NCBI GenBank assembly: GCA_030428825.1
Contig: JAUIEL010000494.1
Span: forward strand, 1 to 5,383
Reading direction: 5' to 3'
From: a bacterium
GTDB taxonomy: Bacteria; Planctomycetota; B15-G4; JADJEK01
Length of the DNA: 5,383 nt
Shown here: positions 1-5,383 of the stretch, piece after piece
How the letters are laid out: the number at the start of each line of letters is the position of its first letter
How positions within the stretch are numbered: position 1 is the stretch's first letter
Notes under the pieces: model-generated
The model's database searches: none
Seen by the model: the letters and a program-made list of their open reading frames with translations, nothing else
Told to the model about the DNA's origin: nothing
Program-made: the position numbers and the translations under genes

Positions 1-1
1 G

Positions 2-1894
2 GGCCGCCTGGAGTTGATGTCGATCTTCGGCGGGACGGAGTCCCCGCTGGTCTCCGCCGACGTCCTCACGGAACGCGACCTGAAGGCGGTCGAGTCGTCG
101 CCGGGGCACGTCGCGAGCCGCCTGCACCTCGACGAGGTCCGGATCGTCGCGGCGTTCCGGGCGGAGAGCGTCACGGGCGAGGAGCCGCGCGAGGAGAGCG
201 CCCCGAAGCCCTCGTCCCTCCGTCGGCTGTGGCGGTTCGTGGCGCCGGACCGTACCGAGATCCTGATCGTGGCCTGGGCGGCCGTCGGGCTCGGCATCCT
301 GACGCTCTCGACGCCGATCGCGGTGCAGTCGCTGGTCAACTTCGTCGCGTTCGGCGGGCTGATGCAGCCGCTGTTCGTCGTCGGTCTCCTCCTGCTGTTC
401 TTCCTCGCGTTCGCCGGCGCGGTCCGGGTGTTCAAGCTGTACGTCGTGGAGATCCTGCAGCGACGGGTCTTCGTCCGCGTCGTGATGGCGCTGGCGGCGA
501 GGCTCCCCCGGGTCCGCACCGAACGGTGGGATCGGGGGTACGGCCCCGAGGTGATCAACCGCTTCTTCGACGTCCTGACCGTTCAGAAGGCCGGCTCGAG
601 CCTGCTGATCAGCGGCCTCGACGCGGTGCTCCAGTCGGGGATCGGCCTCGTCGTGCTCGGCTTCTATCACCCCCTCCTGCTGCTGTTCGACGTCCTGCTC
701 ATCGCCGCGATCCTGTTCATCGTGTTCGGACTCGGGCGCGGCGGCGTCGCCTCGGCGCGGGTCGAGTCGAAGGCGAAGTACGCCGTCGCGGCCGCGCTCG
801 AGGACATGGCGCGCATCCCGATGACGTACAAGCTGTTCGGCGGTCCGAACTACGCGCGCGCCCGCCTCGCGGAGCTCTGCAGCCACTACATCGGGACCCG
901 GCGGCAGCACTACTCCGTCGTGATGCGGCAGATCATCGGCGCGGTGTCGCTCTACGCGATCGCCTCGACGGCCCTCCTCACGCTCGGCGGCTTCCTCGTC
1001 ATCAAGGGACAGCTGACGCTCGGGCAGCTCGTCGCGGCCGAGCTGATCGTCTCTCTCGCGCTCGTCACGTTCGTCAAGTTCGGGAAGGAGTTCGAGACCT
1101 TCTACGACCTGCTCGCGGGCGTCGACAAGCTCGGGGTGCTGTTCGACCTGCCGCTGGAGGAGGACGGCGACGAGCCGTACCTCGCGCGGGGGGGCGGGGC
1201 GGCCCTGGAGTGTCGCGGCGTGTCGTACCGGGGGGCGAGCACGACGGGCGTCGAATCGCTCGACCTCCGGATCCGGGCGAACGAGCGCGTCGTGTTGCGC
1301 GGCGCGCGTGGGTCCGGGAAGAGCACGCTGGCGGACCTGCTCGCCGGACTGCGCACGCCCGACGCCGGCATCGTCCTGATCGACGGGATGGACGTCCGCG
1401 GAGTCCTGAAGGCGACGCTCCGGTCGAACCTCGCGGTCGTCAAGGGGATCGACATCGTCGCGGGCACGATCCTCGACAACATCCGACTCAGCCGGTCCGA
1501 CATCTCGGCGTCCGCGGTCCGGAGCGTCCTGCGGGACCTGGGCATCCTCGACGAGATCCTCGCTCTCCGCGGCGGGCTGCGCACGGAGCTCTCGAGCACC
1601 GGGGCGCCGCTCTCCGAGAGGACGGCCGAGCTGTTGGTCCTGGCCCGCGCCGCCGTGGGCCGACCCCGCATCCTGATCGTCGACGGCGTCCTCGACGATC
1701 TCGACGGCGACTCGCTCCGGAGCGCGGCCGAGGTGCTCACCGACCGTCGGGCGCCCTGGACCCTGATCGTGCTGACGTCCCGGGAGGAGGTGAGCGCGGC
1801 CCTCGACGCGGATCGCGTCGTGGTCCTCGGCGGGGGGGCGGAGCCTCTCCCCGCGGACACCGGTGAGACCTCACGAGCCGGGGGGCGACGATGA
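2..1894 (+). CDS. ABC exporter half-transporter (permease fused to a degenerate ATP-binding domain), possibly 5'-partial
   Basis: Inner-membrane ABC transporter subunit of the type I secretion/HlyB-like kind, expected to power export through the adaptor and outer-membrane factor encoded next. Residues are numbered from the TTG at 14. A hydrophilic N-terminal segment (1-70) precedes a six-helix permease: helices near 82-104, 118-140, 200-216, 219-240, 305-330 and 337-356, with the family-like stretches YHPLLLLFD (218-226) and ESKAKYAVAAALED (251-264). The nucleotide-binding domain runs from about 397 to 600. Walker A is intact (GARGSGKST, 430-438) and Y405 could serve as the A-loop aromatic. 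Other motifs are degenerate: K477 at the Q-loop position, LSERT (533-537) for LSGGQ, ILIVDG with D557 but G558 instead of Glu, and S589 at the H-loop. The frame is open to the window edge. GGAG at 10-13 is too close to TTG 14 or ATG 17 to be a good ribosome site, so the true start may lie upstream. The stop overlaps the next gene's ATG. Substrate unknown. The family call is firm; the activity is not. Confidence 0.9.
   Translation, partial: GRLELMSIFGGTESPLVSADVLTERDLKAVESSPGHVASRLHLDEVRIVAAFRAESVTGEEPREESAPKPSSLRRLWRFVAPDRTEILIVAWAAVGLGILTLSTPIAVQSLVNFVAFGGLMQPLFVVGLLLLFFLAFAGAVRVFKLYVVEILQRRVFVRVVMALAARLPRVRTERWDRGYGPEVINRFFDVLTVQKAGSSLLISGLDAVLQSGIGLVVLGFYHPLLLLFDVLLIAAILFIVFGLGRGGVASARVESKAKYAVAAALEDMARIPMTYKLFGGPNYARARLAELCSHYIGTRRQHYSVVMRQIIGAVSLYAIASTALLTLGGFLVIKGQLTLGQLVAAELIVSLALVTFVKFGKEFETFYDLLAGVDKLGVLFDLPLEEDGDEPYLARGGGAALECRGVSYRGASTTGVESLDLRIRANERVVLRGARGSGKSTLADLLAGLRTPDAGIVLIDGMDVRGVLKATLRSNLAVVKGIDIVAGTILDNIRLSRSDISASAVRSVLRDLGILDEILALRGGLRTELSSTGAPLSERTAELLVLARAAVGRPRILIVDGVLDDLDGDSLRSAAEVLTDRRAPWTLIVLTSREEVSAALDADRVVVLGGGAEPLPADTGETSRAGGRR
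1891..1894 (+). other. ATGA stop/start overlap, ABC subunit to adaptor
   Basis: The ATG of the adaptor gene shares bases with the TGA stop of the ABC subunit. Such four-base overlaps usually mean that ribosomes finishing one gene re-initiate on the next, helping to fix the ratio of complex partners. The overlap is read directly; coupling is inferred. Confidence 0.85.
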
Positions 1895-3201
1895 ACGACG
1901 TCTCCCGCGCCGATTCACCGCTCTACTCCATCGAGTTCTCGCCGTGGGTGCGCCGGGCGGCGCTCGTGCTGCTGGTCGTCTTCCTCGTCGCGCCGGCGTT
2001 CGCGTTCTTCGCGCCCTGGCAGCAGTACGTGAAGGGGACGGGGAACGTCGCGGCGTTCACCCCCCTCGACCGGCCGCAGGTGGTGCAGGCGCCCGTCCGG
2101 GGGCGCGTCGTCGAGGTGTTCGTGACCGAGTCGACGGAGGTGTCGAAGGGAGACCCGCTGGTGCGCATCGTCGACATCGACCCCGAGAAGGTCGCTCGCC
2201 TGGAGGCGAAGCTGGACGCGGCGCGGAGCGACCTCGAGTACACCGAGATGAGCATCGCCGCCTTCCGATCGCAGGTCGGGATCCTGGAGCAGGCGCGGGA
2301 CCTCGCGGTCACGGCGTTCCGCGCCAGGGTCGACGTCGCGACCGAGAAGCTGCGCGCCGCGGAGCAGGATCGGATCGGCGCGGCGGCCGAGATCGAGTTC
2401 GCCTGGGAGCAGGAGCGTCGGATGGCGCGCCTGGCGCCGGAGTTCGTCGAGCAGCTGAAGCTGCTCGAGGCGACGGCGCGCCGGAAGAAGGCGGAGGCGG
2501 AGCTCGAGCGCGCGGTGGCCGACGTGGAGGGGGCGAAGGCCGGGCTCGCCGACGCGGAGGCTCAGCTCGGCAAGGAGCGGGAGGTGGCGAACGCGAAGGT
2601 CGAGGACGTCCGCTCGAAGATGCTGAACGAGTCTCGGAAGGCGGCGGACACGCGGGCGCGGATCGCGGACCTCGAGGGAGAGCTCCGCGCGCAGAACACG
2701 CAGCTGGTCCTGGCGCCCCGCGACGGCCGGGTGTTCCGTCTGCGCGTGAACACCGACTCCTCGATCGTGAGCGCGGGGGAGGAGCTGCTGAAGATCGTCC
2801 CGGCGACCTCTCGGCCGGCGGTCGAGCTGTGGGTCCGCGGCGTCGACGCGCCGCTGATCCAACCGGGCAGGAAGGTCCGCCTGCAGTTCGAGGGCTGGCC
2901 GGCCGTGCAGTTCATGGGCTGGCCCTCGGTCGCGGTGGGGACCTTCGGCGGCGTCGTGGCGCTCGTCGACCCCACCGACAGCGGGAACGGCCGATTCCGG
3001 CTGTTGGTGGTCCCGGACGAGGACGACCCGCCGTGGCCGGACGAACGGTGGCTGCGCCAGGGGGCGCGGACCAAGGGCTGGGTGCTCCTGAACGAGGTCC
3101 GCCTCTGGTTCGAGCTGTGGCGTCAGCTGAACGGCTTCCCTCCCGTCGTCGCTCCGAGCGAGGCGGCGGCGGAGGAGTTCGGGAGACTGGTGCCTCGATG
3201 A
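1891..3201 (+). CDS. HlyD-family periplasmic adaptor (membrane fusion protein)
   Basis: The 436-residue adaptor should link the ABC permease to the outer-membrane factor across the periplasm. It has a short cytoplasmic N-terminus (1-20) and one membrane anchor (about 21-41). The first half of a biotinyl-lipoyl domain is at about 57-95 (QAPVRGRVVEVFV, then VSKGDPLVRI). A long charged, Ala/Glu/Arg-rich coiled coil fills about 96-270. The second lipoyl half is at 271-304 (LAPRDGRVFRL, then AGEELLKIVP), followed by a beta-barrel and membrane-proximal region (305-400). That region includes a repeated GWP motif (FEGWPAVQFMGWPS, 333-346) and ends in a Trp-rich tail (about 396-420). Length and domain order match the family. 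The start is ATG 1891, overlapping the upstream TGA in an ATGA; a G-run at 1880-1885 five bases upstream may act as the ribosome site. Hemolysin export (hlyD) is not implied, because the cargo is unknown. Confidence 0.93.
   Translation: MNDVSRADSPLYSIEFSPWVRRAALVLLVVFLVAPAFAFFAPWQQYVKGTGNVAAFTPLDRPQVVQAPVRGRVVEVFVTESTEVSKGDPLVRIVDIDPEKVARLEAKLDAARSDLEYTEMSIAAFRSQVGILEQARDLAVTAFRARVDVATEKLRAAEQDRIGAAAEIEFAWEQERRMARLAPEFVEQLKLLEATARRKKAEAELERAVADVEGAKAGLADAEAQLGKEREVANAKVEDVRSKMLNESRKAADTRARIADLEGELRAQNTQLVLAPRDGRVFRLRVNTDSSIVSAGEELLKIVPATSRPAVELWVRGVDAPLIQPGRKVRLQFEGWPAVQFMGWPSVAVGTFGGVVALVDPTDSGNGRFRLLVVPDEDDPPWPDERWLRQGARTKGWVLLNEVRLWFELWRQLNGFPPVVAPSEAAAEEFGRLVPR
3198..3201 (+). other. ATGA stop/start overlap, adaptor to outer-membrane factor
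   Basis: This is a second identical overlap, joining the adaptor stop to the start of the outer-membrane lipoprotein gene. The nearest strong purine run, GGAGGAG at 3171-3177, lies about 20 bases upstream, too far for direct initiation, which favours re-initiation. Confidence 0.85.
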
Positions 3202-4901
3202 ACGGAAGGAACTCGTGGCTCTGGGCCGCGCTCCTGCTCGCCGGCTGCAACGTCCCGCCCGATCGGCTCGGCCGGATCGACCTCCCGGTCGGTGACGAGT
3301 ACGCGCGGAACCTCGACCAGACGTCGCTCGCCGACCACGCGACGGCGACTCCGCGCTCGATCGAGGACGGCGTCGAGGAGTTCCGGCGGCGCGTGGAGGC
3401 CCGCGAGGGCCGGACTCCGCCCGAACCCGGACGCCCGACCCGCATGTCCGTGGCCGAGGTGCGCGCCCTGGTCCTCGACAACAACCTCGACCTCGACGTG
3501 GCGCTCTTCGGTCCGGAGATCGCCCGCGAGGAGATCACGTCCGAGGAGGGGCGTTTCGACGCGCTGATCGGGACGCGGTTCGAGTATCGCCGGTACGAGA
3601 CGCCGCCGCTCGACGGGCCGTTGGCGAAGCTGTCGGGGAGCCGCGCGGCCCTCGACGGCGAGGTCGTGAAGCTGACCGAGGTGGAGCAGGTCCGGGAGGA
3701 GATCGAGGCCGCTCTGGGGATCCGCGTGCCGCTGCCGTCCGGCGGGGAGATCGCGCTCGAGCAGGTGCTCGACAGCAAGCGGATCGTCGATCCGAGCCGC
3801 TTCGATCAGTACCTCGCCGCCACGCGGTTCTCGTTCAGCCAGCCGCTGATGCGCGGCGCGGGCCCCGACGCGAACCTCGCCCGGATCCGTCTGGCCCGGG
3901 TGAATCGACGGATCACGCAGGTGCGGACCAAGCTCGCGGCGCTGCGGATCCTGGTCGACGCGGAGAAGGCGTACTGGCGGTTGTACGCGGCGAGGAAGTT
4001 CTTCGACGTCCGCGCCGAGCAGTATCGGCTCGCGTCCGAGGGGCTCGAGCTGGTCCGCCGCCGGGTCGCCGAGGGGATCACGCCGGAGGTCGAGACGGTG
4101 CGCGCCGAGGTCGGCGTGTATCGGAGTCTGGAGAAGCTGATCGTGGCCGAGACCGACTGGCGGCTGCGGCAGCGGGACCTCAAGCGATTCCTCGCGAGCG
4201 ACGACCATCCCCTGGACGGAGAGGAGACGATCGAGGTCGCCACCGATCCTCACCTCGCCGGACTCGAGGTCGACGCGGAGGCGCTGGTGGAGCAGGCGAT
4301 CCGGACCCGACCGGAGCTGATCGAGGCCGAGCTCCGCATCGTCCGCGACGGGGTCGACATCGCGTACCGCGAGAACCAGGTGCTCCCGATCGTCAACCTC
4401 GACTTCCAGTACGGAGTGCTCGATCGGGACGACTCGTTCGGCTCGGCGTGGACGTCCCAGTTCGGCTTCGACCGATCGGACCTCTCCGTCGGCCTCTCGT
4501 TCGAGGTTCCGCTCACGAACCAGACGCCGCGCGCCGAGCTGCGGCGGGCGACGCTCTCTCGGTCCCTGCGGATGGCGTCGCGCGAGGCGCGCGAGCTGGC
4601 GGTCCGGGAGGAGGTCCTCGACATGATCGACGTGATGGATCAGAACTGGCAGCGCATCATCGCCGCCCGCCAGAACGTCATCGTGGCCGGGGTGAACTAC
4701 GACGCCGAGGCCCGTCAGTTCCGCGAGGGGCTCCGCACGATGCGCGAGGTCCTGGAGGCCCTCTCGGACCTCGGCGAGGCCCGCATCCGCGAGGTGCGGG
4801 CGATCGTCGAGTACCAGGTGGCGCAGATCGATCTCGCCTTCGCCTCCGGGACCCTGCTCGGCTACGCGCGCGTCGGCCTCGAGTCACTCCGTCTGCCGTG
4901 A
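3198..4901 (+). CDS. TolC-family outer-membrane efflux lipoprotein
   Basis: The 567-residue outer-membrane factor should form the exit duct of the exporter. The signal peptide (1-16) ends in a lipobox, LAGC at 14-17, so Cys17 is probably lipidated. The following residue is Asn18, not the Asp that often retains lipoproteins in the inner membrane, which fits outer-membrane sorting by the enterobacterial rule. A polar linker (about 18-80) precedes two OEP-type repeats, about 84-330 and 360-556. Recognisable pieces are VRALVLDNNLDLDVA (88-102), the strand-and-turn FSFSQPLMRGAG (211-222), the equivalent LSFEVPLTNQTPRAEL (433-448), the helical REGLRTMREVLEALSDLGEA (509-528), and a C-terminal YQVAQIDLAFASGTLLG (539-555). 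The same frame stays open upstream to 1863, but that translation is low-complexity Arg/Gly/Ala shadow of the adaptor gene. ATG 3198, directly before the signal peptide and overlapping the adaptor stop as ATGA, is the convincing start. GGGAG at 3181-3185 is rather distant (12 bases), so translation probably relies on coupling. Confidence 0.93.
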   Translation: MNGRNSWLWAALLLAGCNVPPDRLGRIDLPVGDEYARNLDQTSLADHATATPRSIEDGVEEFRRRVEAREGRTPPEPGRPTRMSVAEVRALVLDNNLDLDVALFGPEIAREEITSEEGRFDALIGTRFEYRRYETPPLDGPLAKLSGSRAALDGEVVKLTEVEQVREEIEAALGIRVPLPSGGEIALEQVLDSKRIVDPSRFDQYLAATRFSFSQPLMRGAGPDANLARIRLARVNRRITQVRTKLAALRILVDAEKAYWRLYAARKFFDVRAEQYRLASEGLELVRRRVAEGITPEVETVRAEVGVYRSLEKLIVAETDWRLRQRDLKRFLASDDHPLDGEETIEVATDPHLAGLEVDAEALVEQAIRTRPELIEAELRIVRDGVDIAYRENQVLPIVNLDFQYGVLDRDDSFGSAWTSQFGFDRSDLSVGLSFEVPLTNQTPRAELRRATLSRSLRMASREARELAVREEVLDMIDVMDQNWQRIIAARQNVIVAGVNYDAEARQFREGLRTMREVLEALSDLGEARIREVRAIVEYQVAQIDLAFASGTLLGYARVGLESLRLP

Positions 4902-4934
4902 CGGGCGGTACGCCGTTCTCGCTCCGACGCGCGG

Positions 4935-4960
4935 CGCTTCCCGGTCGGGGTTCGGGAGCG
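4935..4960 (+). terminator. Candidate hairpin terminator after the exporter operon
   Basis: CGCTTCCCG (4935-4943) can pair with CGGGAGCG (4953-4960), giving eight GC-rich pairs with one bulged T and a nine-base loop, about 34 bases after the operon's last stop. No T-run follows, so it is not a classical intrinsic terminator. It could stabilise the transcript end or assist factor-dependent termination. A competing stem, GGTTC (4949-4953) with GAACC (4961-4965), overlaps it. Confidence 0.3.
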
Positions 4961-5005
4961 GAACCGGCGAACTCCTGGTATCCTGCGGCCTTCCGCTGCT
5001 GTCGT

Positions 5006-5088
5006 TCGATCGGCGGCGCGTTCGCGAGAAGCGGTCTCGACGTTCCCAGGCGTCGGGGCACGGCCACGCTCGCCCGTTCGCCGATCGA
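5006..5088. repeat. 10-base perfect inverted repeat enclosing a small hairpin, upstream of the exported-protein gene
   Basis: TCGATCGGCG (5006-5015) is the exact reverse complement of CGCCGATCGA (5079-5088), with 63 bases between and a possible G-T pair at each end of the stem. Inside it, CGAGA (5025-5029) pairs with TCTCG (5035-5039) around a five-base loop. The element ends 35 bases before ATG 5124, so it could be a structured leader or a spaced protein-binding site. Part of each arm (CGATCG) is itself a palindrome, and chance is a real possibility in GC-rich DNA. Confidence 0.35.
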
Positions 5089-5123
5089 GAGCCCTTCCCG
5101 ATGACCCGCGAGAATCACAGCCC

Positions 5124-5383
5124 ATGATCCAGCGTCTCCTTCCCGTCCTGATCGCCCTCTCCCTCCCGATGTCCGCCCGGGGCCAGGCGACCCTCCCGTT
5201 CCCCATGCGCGCCGTCGACGGCGGCTACGACGCCGCCACCGGCCTGCCGGCCCTCGTCAACGAGCCCGGCGCCGTGCGCGGCCTCCAGGGCCACCAGGCC
5301 GTCGTCCTGCGCGGCTTCGCGGTCCCCGGCGGCGAGACCGTCGAGCTCGAGCTCACGCGCATCGACGTGGCCCGCCGCGGGTT
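5124..5383 (+). CDS. Exported protein of unknown function, N-terminal part only
   Basis: This open frame starts at ATG 5124 and runs off the window without a stop (86 codons plus two bases). It begins with a typical Sec signal peptide: Met-Ile-Gln-Arg, a hydrophobic core LLPVLIALSLPM (5-16), and a probable cleavage site after GQA (20-22). The mature part reads TLPFPMRAVDGGYD and later VVLRGFAVPGGETVELEL (60-77), which looks like a beta-rich domain. The alternation LRGFAVPGG then VELELTRIDV faintly recalls the N-terminal region of some secreted bacterial metallopeptidases, but no catalytic motif is in view and I do not assign it. Nearly every codon ends in C or G, supporting real coding. No strong Shine-Dalgarno is seen; GAGA at 5110-5113 is the best candidate. 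The preceding 222-base gap suggests it is transcribed separately from the exporter, although same-strand read-through is possible. Whether it is exporter cargo is unknown; a Sec signal argues against it. Confidence 0.75.
   Translation, partial: MIQRLLPVLIALSLPMSARGQATLPFPMRAVDGGYDAATGLPALVNEPGAVRGLQGHQAVVLRGFAVPGGETVELELTRIDVARRG

Larger units (their letters stand above)
4902..5123. other. Non-coding gap between the exporter operon and the next gene
   Basis: No reading frame here gives a believable protein on either strand: the frames are Arg/Gly/Ser/Pro-rich shadows without domain-like content. The gap holds the GC-rich hairpin and the inverted repeat listed separately. Any promoter for the downstream gene should lie here. 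The best -10-like word is TATCCT at 4979-4984, and GGAACC at 4960-4965 resembles an ECF-type -35, but the two are only 13 bases apart, so I do not call a promoter. Confidence 0.6.

Noticed and set aside
229..1866. Second long + strand frame inside the ABC subunit gene
   Set aside because: It is an Arg/Pro/Ala-rich frame-shifted shadow; the real frame carries membrane helices and Walker A.
1102..2862. Antisense open frames opposite the ABC subunit and adaptor
   Set aside because: They are Ser/Arg- or Arg/Leu-rich mirror frames of strong coding regions, with no motifs and no supporting start context.
1863..3197. Open frame running in phase into the outer-membrane-factor gene, suggesting a 1012-residue fusion
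   Set aside because: The translation is low-complexity Arg/Gly/Ala/Pro and lies over the well-supported adaptor gene in another frame. A lipoprotein signal peptide begins exactly at ATG 3198.
3123..4253. Long antisense open frame (376 codons) opposite the outer-membrane-factor gene
   Set aside because: It is Arg/Leu/Asp/Pro-rich with no domain-like pattern. Long antisense frames are expected opposite GC-rich genes.
4960..4984. GGAACC plus TATCCT as a promoter
   Set aside because: The spacing of 13 bases is too short for either a housekeeping or an ECF promoter, and the elements belong to different classes.
4448..5104. Open frame spanning the end of the operon and the gap
   Set aside because: It is a shadow of the outer-membrane-factor gene that happens to continue into the gap, with no recognisable content.
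5101..5127. Eight-codon mini-ORF (MTRENHSP) whose TGA overlaps the ATG at 5124
   Set aside because: The geometry resembles a leader peptide, but there is no good ribosome site, and such short frames arise easily by chance.
1..5383. CRISPR arrays, tRNA or rRNA genes, insertion sequences
   Set aside because: I found no regularly spaced direct repeats, cloverleaf-like segments, rRNA-like stretches or transposase motifs by eye on either strand.

Overview
This is a GC-rich window of 5383 bases whose genes use mostly G- or C-ending codons. It carries three tightly packed genes on the + strand, then a 222-base gap, then the start of a fourth + strand gene that runs off the right edge. The organism is a Gram-negative (diderm) bacterium, because the third gene is an outer-membrane efflux factor with a lipoprotein signal. 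The style of the three exporter proteins recalls Planctomycetota or a similar high-GC phylum. That is an impression only, since no RNA or marker gene is present.

Region 1 (2-4901) is a complete tripartite ABC exporter, of the type I secretion or ABC efflux kind. It consists of an inner-membrane ABC half-transporter (permease plus nucleotide-binding domain, 2-1894, left end possibly cut by the window edge), an HlyD-like periplasmic adaptor (1891-3201), and a TolC-like outer-membrane lipoprotein (3198-4901). Each junction is an ATGA overlap in which the start codon of the next gene overlaps the TGA stop of the previous one, so the three are probably co-transcribed and translationally coupled. 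Together they would form a channel from cytoplasm or inner membrane to the outside. No substrate gene is visible in the window.

The most notable point is that the ABC protein keeps its Walker A motif and Walker B aspartate but lacks the other catalytic landmarks. The Walker B glutamate is Gly, the H-loop histidine position is Ser, the signature reads LSERT instead of LSGGQ, and the Q-loop glutamine is Lys. A homodimer would have no conventional ATP hydrolysis site.

Region 2 (4902-5123) is non-coding as far as I can tell. It holds a GC-rich hairpin just after the operon and a 10-base inverted repeat ahead of the next gene. Region 3 (5124 to the end) is the first 86 codons of an exported protein with a clear signal peptide. 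Its function is not recognisable with confidence, and its alanine and glycine codon choice (GCC, GGC) differs sharply from the adaptor gene (GCG, GGG).
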